In this document: positions 22,441 to 33,264 of the stretch, in pieces | Position numbering within the stretch: position 1 is the first letter of the stretch | How the letters are laid out: every line of letters starts with the position of its first letter | Origin: Tigriopus japonicus | Lineage: Eukaryota; Arthropoda; Copepoda; Harpacticoida; Harpacticidae | Direction: 5' to 3' | NCBI GenBank assembly: GCA_010645155.1 | Contig: CM021314.1 | Span: 4,059,957-4,123,956, forward strand | DNA length: 64,000 nucleotides | Position numbers and translations under genes: made by a program | Notes under the pieces: generated by a model | Database searches by the model: none | Told to the model about the DNA's origin: nothing | Seen by the model: the letters and a program-made list of their open reading frames with translations, nothing else

Positions 22441-24573
22441 TTCGGACACAATTTTTTCGACTGGCGGCAGAAAACGGAACCCTTAAGTTGGGTGAGCAAT
22501 TTTACTGATGTTGCGTTAGTTCAAAAGTTTCGTAATAATAGTCTCTTCAAATCATTAAAAAAAGGAATCGAGTGAGACAGTTTTTCCGACACATGAATGG
22601 AATCTGAATTGATATAGAATTGGTAATGGAATAATTGATATAATTGATCATGACATTTCAATCTTATCCTGACTTTACCGATTTGATTATTATTCAAGAC
22701 CGGTTCGAAGATTCTCCAAGGCCATTCAATTATTGACCAAGACCGATCCGAAGATCTAAAGATTAGTTCGTTATTATCCCGTTGTACTGAAACAATATGT
22801 ATGAATCTTTTATGAAATGTCCCAAAACTATGCATATGAAACTTTTCTGACCCAGAAACTACGAGGAACAACTTGAAATGAAACTAACTCAGGTCTAGAT
22901 GAAAAGTTATATACCTAAAAAACTATTTCTTTTGGAAACTTAAGTCTAGTAGAATTAACTCAAGAAACTGTTGAATTGAATATGATTTAGAATATGATAA
23001 TCAGCTGCTGGTGTATTTTGAGAATGAACTTGTCTATCATATACCCAACGCTCGTGGTATATGAAAACTTAAATTCCCAAGCAAATGTATTTTTTTATTT
23101 TCTAAAAAGAAACAGTTTTGGTATGTTTCGTCTTAACAGTTCAAAATGATACTAGATCCTTATACACTCTTTTAAAAAAGATAGTATAAGTGATGTTTTA
23201 GGTGTACCAAATTAAATGCTGCTGCAATTGGTTCCATTGATAAGAAACAAATGTTTAAGTGTTTAGTAATTTCCATCTAAACTTAAAACAAATTATTTAG
23301 TAGCATGATCCAAGACTGATTCGAATATTGTTCAAAATTGATTTGGATGTCATGAAAGATCGATACGAAAATCGTCTAAGATTGATCCGGCTATTGTTCT
23401 AAAGTGGAACTTTTGTGAGTTCAATTCAGAGACTGTCCAAGACGGATTTAAAGATAAATTAGACTTTTAGACAGTATTATCGGGATTGGTCATGGACGAA
23501 ATCACAATAGGTTTTATAAAATATCAGAATCAATCTTGAATAACATCTGAATCAATAAAGACCAACTTTCAAATGGTTCTTGAACAAGTTCCACATTGAA
23601 AGTTGGTAAACACCGATCTGAAAACTGCCCAAGGGTTTAAAGATTCTCCAAGTCCCATCCAAAGCTTGCGCAAGAATAATTAAAAAGTTATCAAAGTATT
23701 TCCTGATGAAGTCTTGGGCAATATCTAAAATGGGTGTGAATAATTTTGGAATCGGTCTTAGACAACATGTAAATTAGTTTTGGATAATACCGGAATTGGT
23801 CTTGAGAAATATTAAAATTGGTTTTGAATGATATCGGAATCGGTCTTCTGAATCAATCTTGAAAAAATGATCTGGAACAAGTTCCCGATTTGAAAGTTGT
23901 TCAAAGCTTATCCAGAAATGCACAAATATTCAGATATTCTAACCGTCAAGTCTTGAGTTATAAGTTCCAGATCAATCTGTAGGAATATTTAGCTTGTAAA
24001 GAGAGTAAATGATTAAAATAGTTTATATAATTGATGTTTATATGAAATTTGATCTACCAATGAGTTACTGTTGGCAGATCTGTACAACCCTTGAATAATG
24101 GGTTGGTCAGAAATAGTGTAAGATAAATGTCATTTGTGTTTTTTCCTTCCTCTTTATTTTGGTTGTCTTTTTCTTGGGAACCACTTACAAGAACGATAAT
24201 CAACGGTGAATATGCCTATGGTCGAATGGATCAGACTGTTGTTCCAGGTTCTCTCTATCAATTGAATACTTGATTTGACTTTTGCCACCTTCAATTTGGG
24301 CAGCACGATTATTGATTTATAATGATTTAGATTGCAATTGATGATTGTGATTGATTGAACTTAGTCAGTACAAGAATGAAAATCAATATTAATTAGTAAT
24401 TACATATAAATTGGGATTCCATTTAGTTTTCGAACAAACTGTTTTACTCGATTACTTTTTTAATGATTCGAACGGACGCAACTTTTAACCTAACGCAACA
24501 TTAGTAAAATTACTCACGCAACTAAAGGGTTCCGTTTTCTGCCGCCAGTCGAAAAAATTCGTGTGTCGGAAAA
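22441..24573. repeat. Fold-back region with long inverted repeats
   Basis: The stretch at 22441-22620 and the reverse complement of 24400-24573 share ttttttcgactggcggcagaaaacggaaccc-like sequence (written here in part as cgactggcggcagaaaacgg) and continue in register for about 130-170 bp with substitutions. The AT-rich core between them holds many degenerate copies of a gatccaagaccgattcgaa-like word, mostly in one orientation on the left half and in the other on the right. The right arm lies just upstream of the transposase start at 24668, so the arms may be mariner ends. Confidence 0.65.
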
Positions 24574-24667
24574 ACTGTTTGAGGCAAAAACACAACACAA
24601 AAGCTCTTTCTCTCCTCTTTCGACATAAATAAACAAAAGTAAACGTTTGCGCCAAAACGCCGAAAAA

Positions 24668-25008
24668 ATGGGATTGCGCCAGGACATTGCAAATCTGGAC
24701 CGCGCGGGAATGGCCTCAGAGGCCACTGCCAACCAACTTGGATGCTCAAAGAGGACCGTTAATCGGGTAAAGGCCAAAATAAAAAGTGGTGGAGACGTTG
24801 CCTCGGTGAAGCCTCCTGGACGCCCTGCCTTGAAAACTGCGCCAGCGGCGCTGCGCCGCCTCAAGATGGCGATTGAACGCCACCCTCGCCGGTCTTACCG
24901 CGACCATTCGCGTCGGATGGGCATTGCCAAGACTACAGTGCTCCGGTGCGCCAAGAAGATCGGCGCCAAGTCAAGAATTCGACAGAGGAAGCCTCTTCTC
25001 ACCCCTGA
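24668..25008 (+). pseudogene. Mariner/Tc1-type transposase, N-terminal DNA-binding part
   Basis: Start chosen at the ATG giving MGLRQDIANLDRAGMASE. Two helix-turn-helix-like segments follow: ATANQLGCSKRTVNRV, then a GRPALKT hook, and YRDHSRRMGIAKTTVLRCAK. This is the paired-like DNA-binding architecture of Tc1/mariner transposases, which recognises the terminal repeats. The catalytic domain is absent. At about 25008 the frame runs without a stop into element D RNase H (DMRYDPSLETILLTDAS). The missing half resembles what is found at 5853-6554 in element G. Confidence 0.8.
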
Positions 25009-25400
25009 TATGCGGTACGATCCATCTCTTGAGACGATTCTTCTTACGGATGCGTCGAGATTGGGTCTTGGATTCGCCTTGACCCAACTGAAAGATGGAG
25101 TTCCGAAACTCATCCAATGCGGATCTCGCTTTCTCAAGGATTGTGAAAGTCATTATGCGATGGTCGAACTCGAGACATTGGCGATATATTGGGCCGTGAA
25201 AAAGTGCAATTTGTACTTGACTGGAATCAATTTCCACGTAGTCACGGATCATAAGCCCCTCGTTTCCATTTTCAATCGTCAGATTCTGTCTGAAATAGAA
25301 AACCCTCGTGTTTAAAATTATAGAACCCGTCTCTTGGGTTATAATTTCGTCGTCGATTGGAAACAAGGCATTAATCACGCCATACCTGATGCTTTGTCAA
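25009..25400 (+). pseudogene. RNase H of element D
   Basis: ILLTDASRLGLGFALTQ and VVTDHKPLVSIFN give the RNase H acidic motifs. A TAA interrupts at about 25312, after EIENPRV. The same frame then continues as NYRTRLLGYNFVVDW, to the conserved IPDALSRAPV near 25383-25412. This is the third in-frame TAA of element D. Confidence 0.85.
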
Positions 25401-26746
25401 GAGCTCCCGTTTCAAAGCCGGACGCGGATTCTGATCCCAATCCACTGGGAGATCCTCAACCTTTGACAATTGCCTCACTCCGATCTGAGTATCTCGACCT
25501 CATTTTGGATGATATCATCGAGTTTGCTAAAACTGATGAAGCGTATTCCACGCTCAAAACAGCAATTTTGACAGACACTGTCAAATGTGCCAAAAGTGGC
25601 TACGTTTCACTTTTCAAAAAGGTTGCGTCTGAGTTGTCCGTGGACGAAGACGTCGTTCTACGAAATAAACAGATCGTCATTCCACCATCGGCAGTTAAGG
25701 AGATACTTAAACGACTCCATACTAGCCATCAGGGTGTGGAAAAGACCAAGCGGAGGGCTCGTCAAATCGTTTATTGGCCCGGATTTACATCCGATATCGC
25801 AAATACTGTGGCCGCTTGCACAGAGTGCATGTTTTTCCGCCCTTCCCATCAACCTGAACCCTTGGTCCAAGATTCTCCTCCCACCCGACCATTTCAAGTG
25901 GTTAGCGTCGACCTCTTCACGTATGGCCAATGTGAATACCTGGTCTACTCTGATCGTCTTTCCAGATATCCGTTGGTGATCCAATATCGGAATTCACCCA
26001 ATTCATCCTTGCTGATGAAAGATTTCGCTCGGATGTTTTCGTTATTTGGAGTGTCCAATGTGTTGCGCACTGACAATGGGCCCCAGTTTGCTTCTCAATC
26101 GTTTTCTCTTTTCCTAAAGAAATGGGGAGTTACGTGGATGTCATCCCCACCATTTTATCCTCAGAGCAATGGCCATGCTGAGGTTATGGTCAAGTCAATC
26201 AAGCACTTGCTCGCCAAGACGGGTGGAAATTTTCATTCAGAAGATTTTGCGGAGGGAATGTTGGAATTCCGAAAGACTCCAATGGCATACGGCTTTTCAC
26301 CCGCCCAAAGAGTCTTTGGGAGATCCGTTCAGTCCCGAATTCTGATTCATGATGAACTTCTTCATGTGGATTCGACCCATGATGCCAACCGTGATGTCAA
26401 ACGCCAATCTCTTGCTCAAACTCGAAAACAAAATTATGATCGTTCAGCCAAATCGTTGAGCCCGTTCAGCAATGGCAGCGATGTGTTTGTCCAAAACCCA
26501 ACCACGAGACGTTGGGACAGGGAGGCCAAAATCATTAAATGCTATAATCGCCGATATTTACTTCAATTTAAAAATGGGCATAAATCATGGCGAAATCGCC
26601 GTTTTCTGTGTACATCTTTTTTAGATATGCCAAATGAATCCAACCCGATGTCAGAATCAGGTGAAGAAAACGTATTGGTCAAACCAAGGTTACGCCGAAG
26701 CACCCGAACTCATCGCCCACCAAACCGTTTGGGATATTATCGTTGA
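25334..26746 (+). CDS. Integrase of element D (open 470-codon frame)
   Basis: After the RNase H tail, the integrase zinc-binding region reads LHTSHQGVEKT and CTECM. The catalytic residues are in VVSVDLFTYG, RTDNGPQFASQS and QSNGHAEVMVK. It ends with the KSWRNRRFLC basic motif and an RRSTRTHRPPNRL tail. The domain is intact, but the ATG at 25334 is only the first methionine after the upstream TAA. Natural expression would be from a longer gag-pol polyprotein, so this is a domain and not an independent gene. No env follows; 80 bp separate the stop from the 3' LTR. Confidence 0.85.
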   Translation: MGYNFVVDWKQGINHAIPDALSRAPVSKPDADSDPNPLGDPQPLTIASLRSEYLDLILDDIIEFAKTDEAYSTLKTAILTDTVKCAKSGYVSLFKKVASELSVDEDVVLRNKQIVIPPSAVKEILKRLHTSHQGVEKTKRRARQIVYWPGFTSDIANTVAACTECMFFRPSHQPEPLVQDSPPTRPFQVVSVDLFTYGQCEYLVYSDRLSRYPLVIQYRNSPNSSLLMKDFARMFSLFGVSNVLRTDNGPQFASQSFSLFLKKWGVTWMSSPPFYPQSNGHAEVMVKSIKHLLAKTGGNFHSEDFAEGMLEFRKTPMAYGFSPAQRVFGRSVQSRILIHDELLHVDSTHDANRDVKRQSLAQTRKQNYDRSAKSLSPFSNGSDVFVQNPTTRRWDREAKIIKCYNRRYLLQFKNGHKSWRNRRFLCTSFLDMPNESNPMSESGEENVLVKPRLRRSTRTHRPPNRLGYYR

Positions 26747-26828
26747 TTTGAAGATTTGTCACAGAGTTTATAAGATGTATTTTATTTTGTTGTTTGATTT
26801 CTGTGTTCAAATCTTGAAAAAGGGGAGT

Positions 26829-27022
26829 TGGAATGATTTCACCTAATAGGTTTGGTGTTATTCTTTCTTTCCTTCCGGTTCATTTTCCAATACCAGTTCC
26901 CCGACATTTTATTCCACCTCATCATTCTTCTCTTATTCCTTGTACCGTTCACATCACTCATCCAATCACCCGAATTATACATACTCTTTATTATACTTGA
27001 GTTCTTGCATACAATCTTTCCG
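26829..27022 (+). repeat. 3' LTR of element D
   Basis: 194 bp matching 18184-18377, followed by the duplicated CTTCG. Confidence 0.9.
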
Positions 27023-27038
27023 CTTCGCTATTTGCCAT
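27023..27038 (-). pseudogene. gag of element E, first fragment (start codon)
   Basis: The minus strand reads ATG then four complete codons (M A N S E) before element D interrupts. It lies about 105 bp inside the primer-binding site, the right distance for a gag start. The reading resumes at 18178 on the far side of D. Confidence 0.75.
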
Positions 27039-27143
27039 CTTGATTAACTCTCTCCATTTACTTTGGATTCACTGTGTCACTGATGATAGATCGTAGCTTA
27101 CGATATTCACTACTTTCACAAAATCAATAATCACAATATCCTG

Positions 27144-27155
27144 CCGACTGCGCCA
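27144..27155 (-). promoter_or_regulatory. Primer-binding site of element E, tRNA-Ser type
   Basis: The reverse complement is TGGCGCAGTCGG, directly inside the right-hand LTR. Confidence 0.85.
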
Positions 27156-27316
27156 TGTTATGTTACGGACGCGAGTGACGGACGCACGATGTGTACTCGG
27201 TGAAGCTCTATTGCAAACTGCTTTATTATCGGGAGTTGGGGCATGGATACAGAAGTATCGTATATACAGAGTAAGCATATATGAGTAACAGGAGAGCATG
27301 AGTCATAAGGAATAAC
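27156..27316 (-). repeat. 5' LTR of element E
   Basis: Matches 12024-12183. The last six outer bases present in the other copy are absent. Confidence 0.85.
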
Positions 27317-29050
27317 TTTAATAAATTTATAAAATTTAAAAAATAATAATAAAAGGAATATAGTAGACTAGACAATCAAATGACAAGACACCCAAAATAG
27401 AACGTGAAGCAAGAGACTTTATTTACACTTTGTATCATTTTGATCTGTAGCCTAGACAACTATGCAAAAATCAGCGATGATGATGAAAGTAAGCACGGTA
27501 GTCCAATTCCTGATTGAAATGGTATGGTAGAGTGTTTTTCTAGGTGGGTAATCCAACTTATCCGACCATTATGTAGGTAAGTTCGTAGTTTTGCACAGGT
27601 GGTGTTAGTTGCAATGGCTAACACATGCACTTGGAGCCACGCCCACTTCTAAAATGTCTGAAAGCAGGCTCAGTGTGGCAAATTCTTGAGCTGAGGTTAC
27701 GTTTATTCGGGTATGGGTTTGGGAAATTGATCATGGTATTAGTTAAAGATGCTGTAGTTTTAGTAATTCTGATCGATGTTGCGTGCACCAATGGGTATCA
27801 TGTCAACTAGGATTTGTACTCTTACCGAGAAGACGTCGCTATGGATGGATTGCCGGTGAAAAAAAGTGATCGACGACATGGGTTTAGGACGTCTGACCCT
27901 TCCACAACTCGTCTCTCTTTTGTGCAACACGCTTGAACGGTACAACAAACAACTTGACCGTCAATAGGGAGAAATCCAAGTTGTGTGCCACGACAATCAA
28001 TTTTGTTGGATACAAGGTGTCTCACAACTCTGCACCCTGACATGAAAGTTTGGTCGTTATTATGAACCAAAATATTTTCATTATTTAAGAATAGATTTGA
28101 ACGACTTGACATCCAACCTGTCCCCAACTAGTCTCTTCTTACAAACTTCCGACAAACTTATGCCGACAAACTTTTCTTCCAAACCGCTTTTGGAAATGTT
28201 GGAACCTCTAATGTTTGTCTTTAGGAGTCTTTGAGATCCTTTTAGAGTTTGGTTCTTGTCTATCGACCTCTTCTTGCACATTTACTATTTTTGCGTCTAT
28301 TCTGACGACTTTGTTTAAAATTACAATGTTAAGCTTTTTCTCTAGTTGTACGGTACTACTCATATTTACGTACCTATAACTATACACATACAGGACACTG
28401 TTTAGTTAAACGTAGGGGAGGGGTAATAGTTATCTACATACCGTACTGTACTGTACGTAAATACTGTATACCTTACTAAATCATTTGGGCGGTCCTTAGA
28501 ATAAATAATACAACGTATTAAAGTTAGAGAGACGCCCTGGTGGCCATTGTAGAGCGCTTCAGGACGGATAAATTACCAAGAAACATGCAAAATTATCAAA
28601 TTGTCCGAGATAATTTACTTTCTCAATGATGGTCATTTTGAACCTTTGAAATAGCCAATAGAGGTTGTGAACAATTCCAAGTCTAGTGAAATCTAGCCCT
28701 TTTATCCTCATATCTGTGCTGGTCAGCTAGGCCGAAGTGCAGAGGAACAGTAGGGTAGCCAAAATGAGAAGATAAGCACGTGCTGGGTGGGGTGGTTTGT
28801 TAAACCTAGTCAAGAAAAAGTGCGTATAAATCACTAAAGACAGTTACGTCAAGTGACTTTACTTAAAGCTAATGTTCTGGTTAGGATAATTTACTTTTGC
28901 ATACTTAAGATGACAATTGTAAAATTATTATCACTATGTGACCAATATGTGATTGACTTTGAGCTTTTACCTCCCTTTTGTTTGTCTCCACTTATGGGGG
29001 GAAATTGTTACACCGATATATTTAGTTCACATTCTCTATTACCATCTTAC
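27317..29050. other. Host-like intergenic or intronic sequence
   Basis: No transposon recognised. If the sulfotransferase-like gene at 29051-29647 continues, this stretch is its intron. I found no convincing further exon with family motifs. Confidence 0.5.
27826..28036 (-). CDS. Possible exon, unrecognised protein
   Basis: On the minus strand an open frame is bracketed by a plausible acceptor (tttcatgtcag) and a donor (tctcg then gtaaga). The peptide is cysteine-rich (CRVVRH, CCTVQACC, NPCRRS). I recognise no family. Both splice signals are good, but a single exon-like frame of this size can occur by chance. Confidence 0.2.
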
Positions 29051-29647
29051 CGTTCAAATGGATGTCGCACAAACACCACCAAAAGATAGGAATTGTTAAA
29101 ATAACTGTTAATTTTAGTTCCTTTGGGTAATCGAAAACGTCTGGAAACAGCATTGTGGGGTGAAGCTCCTGCCTGAATTTCGCTGGCCAAAGTTTCTGAA
29201 TTATCCATGTTGAAAAAATATTGTATCCACGTAGATGATCCTGCCTTCAGGAAACATGAATCTATTTGTAACTCCTCCCTGAGGGAATTTTGAAACAATT
29301 CAAATTACCTTCCCGAGTCGACAATATCCAATTCGATTTTCTTCCGAAACCAAAAGGCTGTTGATCACACTTTCTTCCCTTCTCTTAAGATCTTGATTAT
29401 GCTTCTGACAAACGTTTGCTATCATGTGACGCCGTTGCTGGTAAAGATTTTCTTGATCCTTCATAAAATTGAAATCATCAGACGTCTTCTTGTGCTTAAA
29501 GCTTTTTTCCTGTGCATAGCTCACCGAAATAAATGACCTTGAAGACAAGAGGTCTTGAACAAAGTCAATGCGGGCATAAGCAAGAAAGTAGATTAAGATA
29601 GATGTTAAAAACACTGGAGTGATTATTTTCAAGTGAAATAAAATCAT
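29051..29647 (-). CDS. Carbohydrate sulfotransferase-like protein, two N-terminal exons (partial gene)
   Basis: The start at 29647 (minus strand) gives MILFHLKIITPVFLTSILIY, a short cytosolic end and a membrane segment, as in Golgi type II enzymes. Exon one runs to 29309. A 64-nt intron (29308-29245) has GT and AG ends, and exon two runs 29244-29051 up to a GTAAGA donor. Splicing in phase 0 creates a K-AGSSTW motif after RIGYCRLG, the 5'-phosphosulfate-binding site of Sulfotransfer_2 enzymes. VVFVRHPFER at the end of exon two is the 3'-phosphate-binding motif. Such enzymes move sulfate from PAPS to glycosaminoglycan chains. Later exons were not found. Confidence 0.65.
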
Positions 29648-30329
29648 GTTACAAACTGTTTGAAGAGGAAAACTACTTTGTGATGGGTGTTGAAAGAAAC
29701 TTAACAATGAAAATCACACCTTCAACCTAATTAATCTATTGAAAGAAATTTTACATTTACAGCACCTGAAAAACTTATTTCACATCTGTAAGAGTAGGCA
29801 TGAGGTGGCTAAGCTTTGGGAAAAGGATTTGTAACAAATGTGCATAATAACATTTACCCTTGATACAAACACTGAGGGTAGTGAAGTTAGTACACCATGA
29901 ACAGGTCATTATCAGAATTCTCTTAGATTTCTGAAAAGCAGTCAGAGTGATCGAGTTGTTGGAGGAGCCTGACACGTGAATCTGAACTTTTGATTGATTA
30001 CTGAACTGCACATTCTACAATTCAGAAATTCAGCGTGGCAAAAATGCAGTGAGCAATTTTTGCGAAGTTTCAAGAATGTGGGTATCTCATTGTGAAACAT
30101 GACGTAGTCTCGGATTTTATCTTTGATAAACTTGGGATTCAAAAGGAAGAAACCCTTTGAAAATGTGGTATCGGGAAAAGGCAGAACTTGATTTCGGTGC
30201 TTACTCGCGACCCAAAAGTGATCAGCCAGAGATTTGGTCCCAATCTGGACTACGTGAAGGTATTTGGAGAAGTCCAATGGAAGTGTCCCATTCAGGGTGG
30301 TCTGAAAAACCCGGTCCTAAGGTTCCTAT
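29648..30329. other. No gene recognised
   Basis: Upstream region of the sulfotransferase-like gene on the minus strand. Short frames exist (for example 29942-30277) but none has a motif I recognise. A promoter could lie here, but I cannot point to one. Confidence 0.4.
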
Positions 30330-30890
30330 GTAGATATTCCTTCGAATGTACAGAAGAAGGAACTGAAAAATGCAATTAGCTCTTTTGCAACACCCTACTC
30401 CATTGTGGAACCCGAAAGATTCACTGAAAGAGAAAACTCAAGGATGGTGGGGATTTGGAATGGTCATCCCGTGGTTTATATTCAAATCATTGCCCCAGTC
30501 CCGGAGATCATTGAAGTGAAATCGTGGAAAATTCGTATCTGGTGTCATGCTCAGATTCGCAAATGCTACAAGTGCGGTCTCACTACTCATTTGAATGCAA
30601 ATTGCCCTGAAAAATACACAACAACCTGGTCGTAAAAGGGCGAGTGCTTTGCACGATCGATCCCGTTGAGAAGTTGACACAGCCCTGGACAAAGAGGGAA
30701 AAAATGACGGTCTAAATACTCACATCGAGAGCGTTCAATTTGATGAGATTGAGGAAACTCGCAAGGAAAGACGCTCTAAGCCAATCACTTCCATGTCAAG
30801 TGTCTCCAAAGAGGGGGCTGATCTGTTTTACAATGACAGTGACCAAGAGCAAGAGAACGATGGAATATTAATTTGAAAGAAAGACCAAGG
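30330..30890 (+). pseudogene. LINE ORF1 fragment with CCHC zinc knuckle
   Basis: The best frame runs from about 30330 to a TAA at 30633-30635. It contains WNGHPVVYIQIIAP, IRIWCHAQIRK and the knuckle CYKCGLTTHLNANC, spaced C-2-C-4-H-4-C. This layout is typical of ORF1 proteins of Jockey/I-like LINEs, which bind the element RNA. The 5' part is broken by frame changes, and beyond the stop an acidic, serine-rich stretch continues to about 30876 with further stops. No matching plus-strand reverse transcriptase follows; the nearest one (31095-31646) is on the other strand. Confidence 0.6.
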
Positions 30891-31094
30891 AAACAGAAAA
30901 AATCCTAAATGAAGAAGCATGTTATGAAACTTCGCAAAAGCAAAGCAAGAATAAGATTTTGAATTTTTAGCAAAATTTGTTTATTGCTTGATCAAGCAGC
31001 CAATGTAATTTGATATCTGTGAGACTGAGAAAGCGATAGCAAAAATACTTGACGAGGCATTTACTATGCTTGCACTCTTTAAACATTCAATATG

Positions 31095-31646
31095 TTAGTA
31101 GAATTTCATAGTTTCCAATTGTGTTCCAAAATGGCTTGTGTAACAGAATTCAATATCATATTTCGTGTTCGTGCCCAGGTCTTGGTGAAAACAAACAATT
31201 GCATATCTAGGATATGAGGAATATTTATGTGTGTTCATGTGTCTTTTTTTTAGTAATTGAAGGCAACACCTCAAATATAATAAAACCAAGCTGACACAAA
31301 CATTTTCCCTAAAATCATCATCATCAAGGGCTATGGCACCCACGGTCCCCTTTCCTTTGGTGAAACCAAACTGAAGACGAGGCAGCAAAGCTCTGCTCTC
31401 CACAAATTGCACCAGCCTCTTGTTCAGAACAGACGAGAAAATTTCGAGGAAAGGGTCCGGAACCGCGATTGAGCGATAGTTGTTAGGGTCGGATTGGTTT
31501 CCTCGCTTAAAAAGGAACAACAGAGTCGAGTTTAACCAAACAGCAGGGAACGTGGTCAAGGATATGCATGCAGAGAAAATGCGACTGATATCTGTTGAGA
31601 TCAATTTTCCAAGGGTTTTTAGATGCCAAGGCGAGTAGCTTTGCAT
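31095..31646 (-). pseudogene. LINE reverse transcriptase fragment
   Basis: The frame contains FPAVWLNSTLLFLFKRG, NQSDPNNYRSIAV, FLEIFSSVLNKRL and LPRLQFGFTKGKGT. These are the early reverse-transcriptase blocks of non-LTR retrotransposons. It then degenerates, and the catalytic box is not present. The family differs from the LINE at 32834-36219. Confidence 0.75.
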
Positions 31647-31659
31647 CCCCAGTGCTCTA

Positions 31660-32830
31660 CTTTTCTTGTCGATCCAATGAAATTTTTATTTAACACTGTA
31701 TGTTTAGTTGACAGTGTAACGGCCAGAATTCCCCAGACGTCTCCGATAATGCTTAGCTAGGAAATTCGCAACACACCGATGCTTAACACAGTATATTGTT
31801 CAATTTAGCGATTACAAAAATGTCAGAAAAGTTTCCGCTTAGTTGCTCCATAACTCGTTCGAGAATGATCCAACTCGCCTGGCTCACATGAAGATGGGGT
31901 TGGTTAGCTGATGACGCGGGAAATTTCGAAATCACAGGCGGTCCATTTCAGACAGTTCTTCCAATATGACATTAATGTGGGTTAAAACCACTAACTTGTT
32001 CCATTTTGTACAAGGTTAAGAAGTGTTGGAGCTAATGACCAACCAATTTTGGTAGAAGTAAATATTGTTTCCTTATTAAGGAAGAACAGCAACAAATCTG
32101 AGTATAATCAGCAAAATGGAATTTCAAGTCAAAAATTATCAATGTGGAAAAAGTCGATTGCCATTAGTCAAAGAAATTGAACAATTCCCCAAATGGCCGT
32201 GATAATAATTATAGTAATTTAATATTGCCAAAATTTATGACAAACAAATTAAGAGAAATGCCTATTTTTATGACATTGGGGAGGAATTGAAAATGTTGCC
32301 CAAAAACCAAAAAAATAGGTTTTGCCAATTTTTTAATGAGGTTGATCATTTTTTTCAAATGAAAATCTGGGCCTTGCTAATCAGGAATTTAAAACTTCCA
32401 AAAGCAGATCTGTGAAACAAAATCCAAGTAAACAAATGTCAACATATTTTCCCAAAAAAGTGGCTTTTAGATTAACCATGAACCATTGAGTTTCTCTTGG
32501 TTGATTGGCGAAAAAAATCATTACTTCCACAAGGAGCAAGCCAATTGCATTCTTCTGCAAATGAGGCTTTGTTGGCATTTTTTTTCCTTGCTCGTTCACG
32601 GGTTTTCAACAAATGCAAGGGAATGATTTCCCTGCAATGTTACTTTTTATAAAAAATTTGGTCATGCAACGAATTTGAATTTGCCGCTTTTGGGCACCCC
32701 GGTTTATGGGGTTGGTCAGGAACAGTTTGTAGGAAACGATCCAAATCACGATTGAAACTTGACAAAGAATCATCTAATGTGTAGATTTGTCTGATATGTT
32801 GAGGAAGAAGGTTGTACAGGTTGGGAGCTC
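31660..32830. other. No gene recognised
   Basis: AT-rich stretch between two LINE remnants. It may include the 3' untranslated region of the LINE whose coding end is at 32834. Nothing else recognised. Confidence 0.5.
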
Positions 32831-32833
32831 GAT

Positions 32834-33258
32834 TTAAAACTGAAGATTTTTTTTTAGATTTTTTAGCAACTTATTGTCAATTGAAGAAGCTTTATACCTA
32901 AGGATACATGTAATACCTCTCCTCTTACTAATGGTGTACTCTATTCCTGGGTTTGGGCAGTAGCCGTGTAGACATTTGAAAACATAAAGAATTTGATATC
33001 TTTCATATCGCCGTTGAACACAATATAATTCCAACTTTTGCAGCCTTTCCCAATAATTCAAATTGAGCATACCGTCAAAACAGCGGGTAAAGCATCGTTG
33101 CACCCTCTCAAAATTGTTTAACCCTGCCGCGCTCATTGGAGCGGCATATTTCAGATGAGGTTGGACAATTGATTTATTAAGATTTTTCACGATGAAAGGG
33201 TCTTTGGACTGGAAAGTTCGATAAATCCATCCACATGTTTGGAACGCTTTGATCACTT
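32834..33258 (-). pseudogene. LINE reverse transcriptase C-terminal region
   Basis: The frame reads IKAFQTCGWIYRTFQSKD, then IVQPHLKYAAP and FERVQRCFTRCF, ending at the stop at 32834. The PHLKY and VQRRFTR-type blocks are the conserved tail after the polymerase in Jockey/CR1-type LINEs. It continues the frame left of the SINE at 33507-33540 (KDLGVIIEDNGKFEEHVQ). Confidence 0.8.
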
Positions 33259-33264
33259 TGGTGG

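Larger units (their letters stand above)
18184..27022 (+). mobile_element. Element D: Ty3/gypsy LTR retrotransposon inserted in E gag
   Basis: LTRs of 194 bp lie at 18184-18377 and 26829-27022, starting tggaatgatttcac and ending acaatctttccg. The exact 5-bp duplication CTTCG flanks the unit (18179-18183, 27023-27027). A perfect TGGCGCAGTCGG follows the 5' LTR and a purine tract, aaaaaggggagt, precedes the 3' LTR. The interior encodes gag-pol in one frame with three TAA stops. A 3.7-kb insertion lies between reverse transcriptase and RNase H. The element disrupts E gag five codons after its start. Confidence 0.92.
12024..27316 (-). mobile_element. Element E: Ty3/gypsy LTR retrotransposon with env remnant, split by elements D and F
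   Basis: Two copies of an approximately 161-166-bp repeat bound the unit: 12024-12189 and 27156-27316. The right copy is followed inwards by a tRNA-Ser primer-binding site, so the element reads on the minus strand. A purine tract (minus strand ggggggaga) precedes the left copy. In minus-strand order the interior holds a gag start, element D, more gag, element F, a gap, pol and an env tail. The outer 6 bases of the right LTR (actaca) are replaced, so no target duplication is visible. The pol has several frame breaks. Confidence 0.8.

Noticed and set aside
18730..25330. Alternative genetic code reading TAA as glutamine
   Set aside because: Neighbouring elements use TAA and TGA as real stops, and element A ends normally; point decay is simpler.
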